From: Wolfiporia cocos
Lineage: Eukaryota > Basidiomycota > Agaricomycetes > Polyporales > Phaeolaceae
Reading direction: 5' to 3'
DNA length: 64,000 bases
Assembly (NCBI GenBank): GCA_029448655.1
Contig: JACCLO010000006.1
Location: 1,922,001 to 1,986,000, forward strand
This document shows, piece by piece, positions 42,502 through 54,254 of the stretch (its first letter is position 1; each line of letters starts with the position of its first letter). The notes beneath the pieces were generated by a model. That model ran no database searches. It was not told the DNA's origin and worked only from the letters and a program-made list of their open reading frames with translations. The translations under genes were made by a program, and so were the position numbers.

Positions 42502-44327
42502 TCAGTCTGTCGAGAGCTGAGCGAGCGAGATCTTGTTCGTGTTCTGGTTCACAGAGAAGTATGCGTTCTTCAGGAACACGTCACCGACGAGCCACTCGGT
42601 CGCGCCGCCGACCTCGCCCGCAGAGATACCCGAGATGCAGTCGCCTGTGAGGTCGTTATCATTCACGGGCGCGAAGAGCAGGTCGAGCGGGTTGATGGCG
42701 AAGGCCTGCCCGCCGAACGTGAGCGCGATGCTCGTGTTCGTCGTGCACGGAATCGTGTACCCGCCGCTCCCGTCGGATGCGGCACCCGGGATCGTCGCGT
42801 GCACTGCATCCGCGTCGTTCTGCGGCGCGATGATGAGCGTGGTGCCGGTGTCGAGGATCGCGGTGCGGCCCGTGAGCCCGAGGTCCTGCCCGTTCGAGCT
42901 GACCGCGGTCATGTCGCCCTCCCAGAAGCCTTCGGTGTTTACGTTGTCGAACGTGACGAGGGTGTTGGCATCGAACTTAGTCGCGTCAAGACCGCCGAAG
43001 GTGATCTCGCCGTCGTTGAGTTGGTCGGCCAGACGCGAAATTTTGAACGATGCGATGGCCTGGCTGATGAGCCCGTTGGAGGCGAGCGCCTCAACGGGGG
43101 TGGGGACACCCTCCTCCGAGATACCCTAGAAGAGCAGTGTCAGTGAATTTCAGGCCCACGAGTTCCACAGATGCGCTTACAGATTGAGCAAGACCCATGA
43201 GACCATCGAATGGGATATTGTCGGCGGAGAAGTCGGAGGACTCCACGTTTGCGACACCGAACGTGTGGTTGTTCAGCGCAAGACCAGCGATGTTGACGTT
43301 GTCCTGGCAGGTAACGCCCTGCACTTGGCCTGTGCCGTACGTAACCTCGAACTGATTGCCAACCTCCACAAATGTGGACGAGCTGTCCGGGCCGAGGAAA
43401 GTGTGGTTACCCTACAGACAGACATCACCGCGTGAGTTTCAGACGAGCTCGAATCACGGCGCAGCGAGTGAGTACGCACACAACCCTGCTTTGTTCCCTC
43501 CGTCGTGCAGGTCTCAGAGCCAACCCACATGTCTGCCGAGCCACTGTCCATCAAGAACAAGAAATCCTGTGCAGGCGTACCAATCTGGACAGTTGCGACA
43601 TAGCCCACGTCGTTCGCCCTGATTGTGTTTCGGTGTCAGATTCTCAATCAGATGCTACGTGTGAAAGTAGCACATACTCGATGTCAAGCCCGAGCGAGTC
43701 GTTCGCAGTCGGGGCGTTCGCGAGGGTCAGACCGCCGGACGCAGCAGCCTCGACATCGATCTCGGGAATTCCGTCCGCGGTGGTAGGCTCGGTGCCTGAA
43801 GAGGCGGAGGAAGATGCAGTTCCTGCGGCAGAGGCAGAAGCAGAAACGGAGGCAGAGGCGGCGGCGGCGGCACTGCGCAAGGTAAAACAGATTGTGAGCT
43901 ATCTGCCAATACACCCGTTTATCGTAAATACTAACGCGAGGCCACCGTGGACGTGCCGGTCCTTGCGCTTGCGGTTCTGGCGGCCAGGCGCGGGGATGTA
44001 GAGCCGCTTGTGCAGCTTCTCCTGGAGCTCGCGCTTGCTTGGCTGCACGCGCCCGGTCATGCGCGCGTGGCGCTTCAGGCCGCGGTTGATGTGTTGCTGG
44101 AGGAACTGCGGAGCTACTTAGGAAAAACAACTATGCGCGGTATGGGAATTGACGCGCACCACCTGGGGGTGAAGGCCGCTGTCCCGAGTCTGGTGGATGC
44201 GCTTCAGAGGGAGTGTGATCATGCCATTGTTGCGTCTGGCTGGGGCTGCTTGCGCCGAGTCACCGACAGCGGAGAGGGTGACAAGGATGGATGCGAGGAG
44301 CACTGAGAAAGAGAAGGCGAGCTGCAT
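42502..44327 (-). CDS. Secreted aspartic peptidase (pepsin family A1, polyporopepsin-like)
   Basis: Extracellular acid endopeptidase. Exons: 44327-44160, 44105-43936, 43872-43678, 43618-43480, 43411-43181, 43125-42502, giving 508 residues. A signal peptide covers about 1-28 (MQLAFSFSVLLASILVTLSA then cleavage near AQA). The basic propeptide includes QQHINRGLKRHARMTGR. An Ala/Ser-rich stretch (about 113-145) sits just before the mature enzyme. The catalytic aspartates are in FLMDSGSADMWVG (Asp near 202) and ILDTGTTLIIAP (Asp near 393). The flap is FEVTYGTGQVQG and the C-terminal block is WLVGDVFLKNAYFSV. The first donor could also lie 3 nt earlier, which would remove one Val. The DSG form of the first site is common in basidiomycete members. 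Confidence 0.94.
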
Positions 44328-44714
44328 GTTGGACCTGCCTATACTGTAACCTGACAGGGATTGAACGGAAACCTAAGGATCAGAAAGAGAGGACAGCTGT
44401 AGAGAGAAAAAGCACAGCTGAAGGCCCGGCCTTGCAGAAAGAGAGAAAGGTGGAAAGAGAAGGGGTGCCGACTACGGAGGCATGGAGGAGCTTATATGCG
44501 CGAATGCGGGGAGGAGGGCGTGCACTGGTCGCCTGGTTACCATTCGAAGTAATCGATTGAATTTCTTTGTTGTCACGGTGCGGTAGGCGTCTGCTCTTCG
44601 GCTGCAGCCAATCAGCGCCGACCTAAGAATACACAAACCAATAGCAGACATCCTGCAATTGTAATTGTCTTCAAGACAGTATCTGTACAAGCGAGTACAC
44701 GCGCGGCGCGGCCT
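44328..44714. other. Intergenic, peptidase promoter and isomerase 3' flank
   Basis: Both neighbours are on the minus strand. Contains a TATA-like site (listed) and a purine-rich leader just upstream of the peptidase start. No other feature seen. Confidence 0.5.
44491..44496 (-). promoter_or_regulatory. TATA-like box of the aspartic peptidase gene
   Basis: TATAAG on the minus strand about 165 bp upstream of the peptidase start codon. A TATA box is plausible for a strongly regulated secreted enzyme. Transcription start not known. Confidence 0.35.
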
Positions 44715-46142
44715 TTACAGCCGCGCCCTTGCGGCTGCGTCGTCGGATCCTACATTCGGAAGCACCACGTCTCTGGCAGATGCCTCCAGCGCATCGCGAT
44801 ACAAGTCACGCTAAGCAAAAAAGAAGATCAGTATCCCTCTCGACCGCCACCGCACCCGCCATGCCCACCTTGATCAACCCCCACGCCCCCGGTACGGCCT
44901 GCCCGCTCACCGATTCGCCGAGAGCCTGAGCACGCGCAAGAACCGCGTCCGTGTCGCCTTGCACGATCTCGTCGACAAGCCCCGTCACTTGCGCCTCTGC
45001 GGGCGTGAAGCGGTGTCCCTCCAGCGCGATCTTGCGTTGGATACGCGGGTCAGTTACCTTGGCGCGGAGGATTGCCGCGAAAGAAAGTGGCCAAGCAGCG
45101 CCGAAGTGGATCTGTGAGCGTCTTATCAGCTCAGGGATACTGTCGTAAACGATCGAGCCGCTACTTCGTTCATGCACATCCACGCGTTGCGGCTACTGCC
45201 GTCTGCCATCACGCGGTAGTCGCAACATAGTGCAAGGATCAGTCCTGCGGCAAAGACATGTCCATTGATAGCTGCCACCGTGGGAACTGTACGGCTGTGT
45301 AAATTCATGCACTCCATCACTGATAAGTGTATACTTGCTTGGGAATGTCAAGATCCTGCGTAGGATAGGGTTCACTGTGTCTGTGGCGGTATTAGACTAA
45401 CCCGACGACAAGAGATCTGATACGTACTCGGCATGAAGTTGAGCGTCGAATGCGGCGTGCTGATGATATTATCGTAGTCAAAGCCTACATCAACAAATGC
45501 TGTCAGTTAGAATATGCCTTGTTACAATCATTGTGAGGCAACGAGTTAGATCTGTGTCGCTACCGAGCAGCGTGCCATATTGCTGTACACATACAACAGG
45601 ACTCCTTGACACACTATACTCACAGCTACCTGGAGAGGCACTCAGGCGACTTACTGCCTCGCCGAGCGATGGCATCTATCAATGGCAACAACCACATCAC
45701 CTTCCTCCAGGGCAGCGACAATATACTGTCCCTTGTACTGTCACTGACAGCGGACAGCTTGACCTCGGCATATTGCGACCCATCGCAAAAAAGCAAGACC
45801 GCGTACCATTGCTGAAAAACTTGTTCTGGCTCCTGTTCCCAACGATGACCAGCGCCCCGCGCCCGCCCTTCTTGTCCTTCGCGGCGCGGGCGGCGCGCCA
45901 CGTCTCGCGCCAGTCACGCTCCACGACGTCCAGCGCAGGCGCGAGAGCCTTCGCGAGCATAGTCTCCGAGAGGCGGCTGTCCTCCCCGTTGTGCATCTCG
46001 AGCACCCAGAGTGTGGGCGTCGCTGGGGGCACCCTAATGAGCAACTGCACGACGGCGTCGTTCCTAGATACGGTGAAGGCGACGTACGGTGGGTGACGGT
46101 GACCAGCGGGCTGTCGGAGGGCAGGCGGACCGGGTACGACAT
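44715..46142 (-). CDS. Enoyl-CoA hydratase/isomerase family protein, peroxisomal
   Basis: Crotonase-fold enzyme, probably a delta3-delta2-enoyl-CoA isomerase used in beta-oxidation of unsaturated fatty acids. Exons: 46142-46088, 46022-45807, 45484-45428, 45380-45339, 45286-45165, 45111-44869, 44810-44715, giving 276 residues. Conserved pieces are TLWVLEMHNGEDSRL, GALVIVGNRSQNKFFSNGFD, PTVAAINGHVFAAGLILALC and WMCMNEIHFGAAWPLSFAAI, where the Glu in MNEI matches the isomerase catalytic position. The C-terminus is Ala-Arg-Leu, a peroxisomal PTS1 signal. Two oddities: a 322-nt intron (45485-45806) and a GC-AG intron (45287-45338, GCAAGT), required to rebuild FPIPTVAAING. Confidence 0.9.
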
Positions 46143-46478
46143 GCTGGTCAATGGCCTAGCGCGAGGAGGGCAGCTGCCCAATTCTTGAGTGACCGCGGTC
46201 GGGGACAAATGGAGAAAGCGTGTGTCTGCCGCGCTCCCCACAAGATCGCCTTGATATGGTCATTGAAGAACCGCCGCCGCCTTTGGTGTCGGAGATTGCT
46301 GCAAGTACAGTAGAGCAGCGTGCATGCGCGACGAGGGAACCGAGAGACGCGTCGAGAGTCGAGAGTCGAAACGCGTCCGACCTGTAGAGATTATTCGGCG
46401 TGACACGCGTTAGGCGCCGAACGTTGGCCGTGCCCGAGGGGCGCCTAATTGACAACGAACCTGCACCCAACGCCGACC
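46143..46478. promoter_or_regulatory. Bidirectional promoter, isomerase / complex I subunit
   Basis: The start codons are 336 bp apart and divergent. Both genes serve energy metabolism (peroxisomal beta-oxidation and mitochondrial respiration). Short GAGTCGAGA-type direct repeats lie near 46354-46371. No TATA seen. Confidence 0.45.
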
Positions 46479-46828
46479 ATGGAAGCCAGAGCGGAGGAGC
46501 TCCAAGGTGCGTATCACTCGCACGTACTCACCCCAGCTATCTCAGTGTGGCCATGCCGTTGCAGCTCGCATCAATGAGCGCAACGAGATCATCCGCGAGT
46601 CCTGGATCCGCGCCATGGAGGCCAAAATCGTGCGCGACAACATGAACAAGTGCTATCGCATCGAGGGCGTGAACCACGGGGAGAAGTGCAAGCACCTTGT
46701 CGAGCGATACGCGGCGATGCTGCATGAGAACAGGGTGCGTCTGCTGCATTGTGTTGTGGCTTCCTCTGCCGCTCATTCAGAGTGTCATATCTCTCCAGGT
46801 TAAGGGCTACAAGGAGATTGATGTATAA
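46479..46828 (+). CDS. NADH:ubiquinone oxidoreductase small subunit (NDUFB10/Nuo12.3 type)
   Basis: Accessory subunit of mitochondrial complex I. Exons: 46479-46506, 46565-46734, 46799-46828, giving 75 residues. The core ERNEIIRESWIRAMEAKIVR followed by CYRIEGVNHGEKC matches the fungal 12.3-kDa subunit, with a paired-cysteine spacing (C-x11-C) typical of intermembrane-space proteins. The end is NRVKGYKEIDV. It is shorter than the Neurospora protein at the N-terminus, and an extra upstream exon is possible though the ATG at 46479 splices cleanly. The first intron (46507-46564) has a nearer alternative acceptor (46545), rejected because it breaks the frame. Confidence 0.8.
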
Positions 46829-47200
46829 CTTGACTGTCCCTGCGCCGAGACTCCTTTGCTGCGTCATACTATTGGCGTTCCTGTCCGCCTGATATTGCGA
46901 TTCACGACGGCGATCGGAATGGTGCAACGCCTTCTGACAACGGCGGTAAGTTGGTACTACCAGGACGACAGGAAGACACTCTGCGCAGCAGCGAACTATC
47001 TTTCACATCTTCCCGCCCTGCCCATCACCATCCGCTGTCAACGATCACCGAGAAGCCCGCCCGAGACTCCTCACTCTCGCGCACATACGCTCTCGAAAGA
47101 AATAAGATGACGCGAGGAGCCTATCACAACGATGCACATCATACATGTTGCGCACCATGCGCATTTTGTGTCACCACCCTTCTTCCAGTCTCGGCCAACC
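46829..47200. other. Convergent intergenic region, complex I subunit / TRAP-alpha
   Basis: Short convergent gap of 372 bp holding two 3' ends. No frame, repeat or RNA gene recognised. Confidence 0.5.
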
Positions 47201-48334
47201 CTACTTTCTGCCCTTCCGCTTCTTGCCTTCGGTCCCGCTCAGCTCTGTCCCGCTCGTGTCATCCCCGCTTGGGGCCGCGCCCGACTGCGCCTTGCGTGAC
47301 TTGGACTTCTTGAGGTGGTGTTCGGGGATCCACTCCTCCTGGTACCCGCCTGCGCCGGTCGCGGCGACCGTGCCCACGGGCGCGCTCACGACGGGCGCGG
47401 GGCGCGTCTTCTGCTTTGGCTGCGGCACGAAGGTGAGGTAGGCGTAATAACCGAGTCCACCGAGCAGGAGGGTGACGATCAGGTAGGTCGAAAGCCTGCA
47501 TAGTGAGGTGAGATAAGGGGCATTCATTCAGGAGTATGGGGAGGGCGGCTCACGTCTTGAGGTCAAACCATGATATCTCCGGCTCAACAATCGATATAAT
47601 CGAGTCATAGGCGGTGACGCGGTATGTCTCGCCCTGGAAGATAGTGAGCTTGATAGACGACACGACAGTCGAGGATTACGCACGTCAGTCGTGTGGTCCA
47701 GCCAAATGTTCAGCCTTAGATCCCCAGGCTAGGGTTCAATGTTACTATGTCTCCGCGATACTAACAGCTGTTGCTGCTCACCTTGAATCTATGACGTATA
47801 TCAGCGGTGTCAAAAGCGGAAACTACGCAGGACACTCACTCGCTATAAAACCCATAGGGTAGTTGCGTCTTCATGCCCGCGAGCACCGGAACGTTATACG
47901 CCAGCGAAGTCGTCTAACAGCCCCGCGTAAGCGTAGTTGAAAGGAACGTTCTAATCTCACGCACATTCTTCACCAAAGCATTGGTTTCTGGGTGGTGAAA
48001 CGAGCCGGCGACGCTCTTGATCGTGATATTACGGTCAGACAGGTTCTCCACCGTAACAAAGACCGCGGTGCGCTCCCCGTTGACAACGTCTGTCGTTCAT
48101 CAAGTTGCCTGACAGCAGCGAGGCACGTGGCATACTCACGACCGAACGCATTGTCCTCCGGGAACGTAGCAATCGCCAAAACCACAGGCTCCACAGCCGC
48201 TGCCTCAGGAGCTGCAAACAGCCACAGCGTCAGCGATAGCCATGATCATGATTAACGCGCAAATTACCCGCAAGCACGGACTGCAGGAGCGCAACGGAGC
48301 CGACAAGGTAACCGAGCAGAGATTGGAGACGCAT
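47201..48334 (-). CDS. TRAP-alpha/IRC22-like ER membrane protein
   Basis: Subunit of the translocon-associated complex in the ER, related to signal-sequence receptor alpha. Exons: 48334-48268, 48211-48140, 48089-47965, 47913-47840, 47788-47782, 47728-47684, 47633-47554, 47495-47201, giving 254 residues. A signal peptide covers 1-22 (MRLQSLLGYLVGSVALLQSV). The lumenal domain has FGHVVNGERTAVFVTVENLS, SFHHPETNALVKN, QLPYGFYSEFKPGDLRLNIW and VTAYDSIISIVEPEISWFDL. One membrane span follows (LSTYLIVTLLLGGLGYYAYL), then a basic cytosolic tail (KKRKGRK at the end). A 7-nt microexon (47782-47788) supplies part of the conserved SEFKPGD motif. Confidence 0.9.
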
Positions 48335-48745
48335 CTTGCCAGTAAACGCGTCCGAGAGGTTGTGGAGAGAACGTGCAGACGCCTGACGCCGCTCGGTGCC
48401 ACGTCCGCCTTCCTTTTCCGGCGTCAGTGCGTCAGCTCGCGTGACCGCGATCAGATCGTCGCGTCGCGGGACGAGGGAGGCGTTCTCTTCTGACTAGTTA
48501 CCGAATCTGAATTCTCATCCCGGTACGTGAACGGACTGGAATAGACTACAGATCGATTCCGACGCGGATCGCACAGCTGATGTACACATCCTAACGAACT
48601 GACATACAACGGATCGTCCATACAACATCATCAACAGCAGCGTTTCTGTAATAGATCAAAACACCGGGTCTCAGGCTCGCGCGCAAGAGAGTGCAGGGCA
48701 TCCATATCACTCAAGTAAAACATCCTACCTTTGCTTTCACTCCTC
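48335..48745. other. Intergenic, TRAP-alpha promoter side
   Basis: Upstream of TRAP-alpha and downstream of a pseudogene. Nothing recognised. Confidence 0.5.
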
Positions 48746-50643
48746 TCACTTTCCTAGCTGTCCACTGTCGGCCTCTCCGTCGATCCCGACAACAGGCTCT
48801 CCATCAAGGTCTCCGTCGATTTTCTCGTCGCCGATATTGCGAGACTAGCCGCAAAAGTCGCCTGTCCTCCCCGTAGGGGCCCCACTGCTTGTCCCTCGTC
48901 AGCCCCACTTCTGCCGCACCAAGCGGATCTTCTCGTTGTTCGCGCACTTCGGATGTTGTGCATACTCGGCTGCTATCTCTTCCATGTGTCCAGGAGCTCC
49001 CGCAGCCCACATGGAACGCTTGAATTCGAGCATTATTGGTAGCGAATGGGTGATGCAGTCCAAGGCATATCCGAGCTTCGCGTCGTCGGCGAGGGAGCAC
49101 GCGACGCATTGGAGTTCTAGCTCCGAGTACCCTCCCACGGGGAGCGACAGTCGAGCTTCATCATGATCATCGCGATGGAGATATTCAGCAGAGGGCGCGA
49201 GGCGGATTCTGAGCAAGCTCGGTGAGGACCTGCGCAATAGCACCAAAGACCAAGCGATAGCCCAAGTGGAAAAGTTGATCAATGTTGGGATAGAGCTCCT
49301 CGGGAATATAAGATAGGGTGATGCTACTGGGAATAAACTTGGTATCAACCAGCCCGCCACCGGCGTAAAAGAACATTTGCCGTTCCTCTATCATTGCGTC
49401 CTACATCTCATCAGCGTGGTCTATAGGGTCTCAGTCGCTTTCGAACAAGTCAAAGTTCTCGAGACGTACCAGCTAGGCGACGGATCATTAATGAGACTAC
49501 CACCCTCCTATGCATCTGCCGCAAGTGCAGCTCAGCTCGCTTCTACGGGCATGGTGTAGGCCCGCGTCCCCCGCTTTGTCCATGGCGCTCCTCAGCATAG
49601 CCTCGACGAGTAAGTCTTCTTGCCTGTAGCCCTGACACGCAGATGACGACGCCTCGGCGAACTCCCATGGAGTTCTTAAATTGTCGACGCATATCATAAG
49701 AGGCGTCGAAAAGTCTTCGTTCCAGTCATCCAGGGCATCCTCTTGTGCACCCAGCTCAAGAAAGGTCTCGACAGCGACTGCATTGGACGAAGCAGCGGTG
49801 ACATGAAGTGGCGTAAATTTGTAGGCGTCGTGGCTTTGGATTGAAGATGGGTCTGCTGCGAAGGCATCACGAATGATCTGTTCGGCTACGCTTCCCCTGG
49901 AATTGAATACCTGGTGGTGTAAAGTCGTACGCGGCATGCTGTGGCTCTTGCATCGTTCCTCCGGCTCCTTCTTCATCCCTTGTCTTGGTCCGTCAATATA
50001 CCACGTGACGGATGAGCACAGTCCAGGGTACTGCGTACGTCCGGCCTATTCTACGGAAATTGTTCTGTAAACAACTTAACCCTCAGTACCTCTACAAAAC
50101 TGTACTATTGCCTCACTTTTCGAACAAACGCAATGCACTTGGTGGTTCTTGCACGCGAAGAGCTGGTCCAAAGCCCAAGAGCCTAGACCTCGATTCCTCA
50201 ACTTCACGCAACTGTTCCATATGTCAACATGTATGCCCATATATGCACCGCTCTCATCGTCTTTATGTGGACATTGACGTAGTGCAGGTAGTACAGAGTG
50301 CCTTTGTTCAACTCGGCGCCCCAGCAACCTGTACCTCTCAGCTTCTCGTCCTCGATCAGCGAAGACTTGACGTTCCCGAAACCATCAAAAAGCACCCTAG
50401 GAAAGCCCGCAAGTTCGCTATCGTCCTGTTCAAGAACATGAAGGAAGTCTCCGCAACCGTTGCTCTTGAAACGTTTTATCTGCGAAATGCGCATAGACGC
50501 GACCGACGATGGTACACCCTGGCGTCAATCTGCTTTAGCATCGCTCAGAAACCCCAGTGGGCTTTTTCTTCGAATTGCAACGTGCAGTCATCGAGGTTGA
50601 ATGAAGCCAGAGAATCAGCATCGGGCAGCGGAGTAGCGGTCAT
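48746..50643 (-). pseudogene. Decayed ankyrin-repeat gene, copy A
   Basis: Paralogue of the copy at 51085-53185, aligned to it along most of its length. The start-like ATG at 50643 opens MTATPLPDADSLASFNLDDC, but a TGA follows at 50545-50547. Further blocks match copy B in order: GTGCWGAELNKGTLYYLHYV, then RGLGSWALDQ, then an intact stretch at 49497-49976 with one ankyrin unit (FTPLHVTAASSNAVAVETFL) and the Cys pair CTCGRCIGGW, then LSYIPEELYPN, FGAIAQVLTELAQNPPRA and WGPYGEDR. Lesions: the TGA above and a nearby frameshift; loss of the donor near 50255 (copy B has GTAAGA, here ATGAGA); loss of about 30 residues after the GSW block; TAG at 49497-49499 right after CIGGW; and frame breaks near the 3' end. 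The family is one of the ankyrin-type proteins of unknown role that are multiplied in Agaricomycetes. Confidence 0.8.
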
Positions 50644-51084
50644 GTATCATGACCGATAGAGAGAAAGAGACTTGCGCCCGTTCGTTCTCCCATACTCTAT
50701 ATCCCACTCAAGCGCAGATCGTTTTCAGCGTGACATGCGGGAGTGTGACGGATCAACCATGCATACAGTAGGTACTACAAGGCCCAGATAAACGGGGTCT
50801 TCATAGTATACAGGTTGTGGCTCAATTGGCGAAAGCAGATCTGTACAACCGAATGTTCACAGCAAGGGGATATCGTACTTTAAACTTTGAAACTCGGATG
50901 GGCCGATAATGTACATGGCGGGCGGGATGCATGCAGCGCGTCCATTTGTGATAGCGTGGCGCTTTCGAAGCAGTTCTCATTGCACCGAGTTAATCGTTCA
51001 TAAGCGAAAGCAGGCGCATAGCTCGACGACGAGAGAGCGAAGAAACATCTTACCTGAATACGAAGGCTCGGCTTCCCCAGCTAT
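50644..51084. other. Spacer between the two ankyrin pseudogenes
   Basis: 441 bp with no recognisable frame. It would have been the promoter of copy A and the 3' flank of copy B. Confidence 0.5.
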
Positions 51085-53185
51085 CTAGTCGTTCTCATCC
51101 ATCTCCTCGTCACTGGTATCTTCATCCTCCTCCTCGTCATCGTCGTCTCCCTCGCCGTCATCATGCTTATCGGGGCCGAAGAGTTCATCGTCGTCAAATT
51201 CATCGTCCAGGTCGCCGCCGAAGTAGTCGGGCTCACAGAACAATGATCTCGCCTCTCCGTAGGGACCCCACTGCTTGCTCGGTGTTAGCCCCATGTTTTG
51301 CCGCATCAAACGGATCTCCTGATTATTAGCTCACTGGGGGAACTGTGCGTATTCGGCCTCGATCTCGGCCTCGAATCCTGGAAGACTGATGGCCGGAACG
51401 GCTTGCCATATCTCAAGCTCGTCTGGCAGCGAGTCGATGATGCAATCCAAGGCAAACTGGATCTGCCCGCCCCTCGAGAAGAAGAAATCGACAGATCTTT
51501 GGTCGAAGTACGAGTAATCGCCATAGTAGACCCACGGAGAGCCCCCGCTCAGCTTCTTCATGATCAATTCGTGGAAATTGGCCGTGGAGAGGTCGCGGGG
51601 TGGGTTCTTTGCGAGCTCGGTCAGGACCTGCGATATGGCGCCGAAGACGAAGCGATATCCAACTTGGAATGTCTTGAATATGTTGAGGTAAAGTGCTTCG
51701 GGGACGTAGGATAGCTAAGTGCTCATGCTGATATGGCCGGGGTGAATCAGCATGCCCCTGGGGCGAGAGGTGATCTGCTCTTCCAGTTGCATTGTGTCAA
51801 AGATCTGATCAGCATGACCTAAACAACATCAGCCGTCTTTCCAGCGCGAATGGTCACCAAAACCTACCGGTCAGACGATGGATCATTAGCGGAGATAGCC
51901 AACCCCCTATGCAGTTACCACACGTGCAACCCCACTTGTTCCTCTGTACGTAGTCGGAGTCTTGCCCAACTTCCTCTCCCATTGCTCTTTTCAGCATCGC
52001 CTCTACGAGCAAATCTTCCTGGTTGTAGCCCTGCCACACAATGGCTAACATTTCGCTGAGCTCCCTCGCGAGTCGCAAGTTGTTCTTGCACAACATGAGA
52101 GGCGTCAAGCAGACATCGTTCTCCCGATCCAGAGCGTCATGTTGCACACCGAGCTCAAGAAGGACCTTGACAGCGGTAGCATTCGCCGAAGCCGCGGCGA
52201 CATGAAGAGGAGTAAAACCGAGGGGATCCCTCTTGCGGATCGAAGTCGGGTTTTTTTGCGAAGGCGTCACGAATGGTCTTCTCTATCTCGCTTTCCTTGT
52301 CGAATATCTTGTGGTGCAAAGAGGCACGTAGCGCTCCGTCCCCTTGATGGGAATCAGCATCAGATGGCAACTTAATCTCTTCCACGTCCTGGTCTGGTAA
52401 AATAGCCCGTGACGGGTGGTTCCGATATGGGGAGAAGGCGAAGTACTGTGTTTGGCCTATCCTACGAAATCCATTCTGCGGAAGACCTTAGTATTGCGTT
52501 ACTGCGAAGACGAAGTGCTACCATACCTTGCGGGCAAATGCAATCGCTCGGGCTGTTTCCTCCTCTCACTGAGCCTTGGACTTCTCGCGTGTGGGAATGG
52601 GGCTCGGCCATGTTATCACGATGTCCTCCACATTGAGCCTCTCAGACATGAGGAACTGGTTCAGAGTCCAAGAGCCCAGACCCTGACCCTTCAACTGCAC
52701 GAAGACGTCAGTTTAATATCTAAGTATGCGCATATATGCACCGTTCTTACCGCCTCAACTCTGACATCGACGTAATATAGGTATTACAGAATTCCTTCGT
52801 TGAGCTCTGTGCCCCAGCAACCTGTGCCCTTGAATATTTCGTCTTCGACAAGCCAAGGTCTAACGTTTCCGAACTTATCAAATAGCGTCCGAGAGAAGTC
52901 CGCAAGTTCGTCTTCGTCTTCGTCAAGCATCTGGAGGAAGTCTTCGTGCTCGCGGCTCTGGAACCGTTTGATTTGCAAGAGGCTCATGGATGCAATTTTC
53001 CCGTGAACGGGATGGAGCACATTGACATGGATGCGCTTCATAATCTTACGGTACCTCCAGTGGGCTTCTTCTTCGAAACGCGCTTTGCAATCATCCAGAT
53101 TCAAGCGGTCGAGCAAAGTGTCGATGGGCGACGAGGTTGTGGGCATGATGGATGCTACAGGAAGAGAGAGGGGAGTTGCGCTCAT
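51085..53185 (-). pseudogene. Decayed ankyrin-repeat gene, copy B
   Basis: Exons can still be traced: 53185-52751, 52694-about 52525, about 52477-51865, then from about 51817 to 51085. Order of blocks: LNLDDCKARFEEEAHWRYRK, LLQIKRFQSREHEDFLQML, GTGCWGTELNE, GLGSWTLNQF, FRRIGQTQYFAFSPY, one ankyrin unit (FTPLHVAAASANATAVKVLL), the pair CTCGNCIGGWLSP, FGAISQVLTELAKNPPRD, IQFALDCIIDSLPDELEIWQ and an acidic tail (DDDDEEEDEDTSDEEMDEND). Lesions: TAA at 52784-52786 where copy A has a Tyr codon; TGA at 52565-52567; a seventh A (T7 on plus, 52251-52257) that shifts the frame; TAG at 51715-51717; and TGA at 51331-51333 where copy A has Cys. Splice sites are better kept than in copy A. One lesion might be a base-calling error; five are not. 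Confidence 0.82.
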
Positions 53186-53484
53186 TGTTATATCCCGACA
53201 TCGAGCGCAGATCTTTTCCAGGATGCAACGGGCGCGCTCCTCATGACGTACTTGGTCAGTTCAATGCCCATTTTAATGCCCGGTTCAGGCAAAGGCCTCA
53301 CAGATACTCTGGGACATGTACAACTAGGTCGACTCACTGAATCGCCCAGCATTAGCGCACCATAGCCGTTTACAGCTATTTCGGGAATTCATGACACAAC
53401 GCATTTTTCTCGATCGTGTCAACCAATAAGGAAGTTACTATTTAGGGTATGTGCACGTGGCTGTAGCGCGCCGTAGTCTGTGCT

Positions 53485-53640
53485 TAGTGCTGCCGCAAAG
53501 GCAAGGTACCTCTTACCTCGAGGTAACCAAAGGTAACATGCCGAGATGCCGCTTTACCTGGAGGTACCTCGAGGTAAACCGCCGAAATGCCGATGTGACC
53601 TCGAGGTACCTCGAGGTACCTTCTTCCGGTTATGGTATAT
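53485..53640 (+). repeat. Left inverted end of the transposon
   Basis: Starts TAGTGCTGCCGCAAAGG. It contains several GAGGTACCTCGAGGTA-type palindromic units, for example at 53548-53580 and 53600-53625. Pairs as an imperfect inverted repeat with 54255-54359. Confidence 0.7.
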
Positions 53641-54254
53641 ACAGTGTACCTTGGCACAGCAGTTTGAGATTGACTACTTGTGAGCGTAGATCTGAGCATA
53701 TTACAATCTAGAGTGCATAGACGTTTCGTTTACATTCAGTGGAATACACACACGAGATATGAAGGAGATTGAACGAGGGGAAGTGGTATAGATTTAAGAT
53801 ACTTGACCAGAGCGTGCATTTGTGCTGTCTTGGCACGGCGTGACAATCCGTGACAGTCCAATGATCACTACGTCACAATGAGCCAGATGAGCCACACAGT
53901 CGGCCATTCATGCTCTTGACGAGACTCGTCTCTCGTGAGTATGGCTCGTATATTCACATTTTAATCGACCCTAGCTTCTGTGTTGCTGATAATGAGGTAT
54001 CTACCTAATCTCACTTAAAGCTGTGCTGACCGACTCTCCTTCACTGATAACTGGCTGCGTGATGATGTGCTAACTATCGAGGTGGATACACTAGATGGGC
54101 CCCTAGACTTCGCAGACACTGTATAAGTCTATTAACTACGAATGCGTTTGACTCAAATTCCATGAACACAACCCCATAGCTTCGCAAAGCCGAACGACCA
54201 CTCACATCAAGCGCTCGAGCTTACTGTATTAGGTAAACTAGCCGAATTTGCTCG

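Noticed and set aside
52251..52257. Base-calling error as the sole reason for the copy B pseudogene
   Set aside because: The T7 run could be an error, but four separate nonsense codons elsewhere in the same gene cannot all be explained this way.
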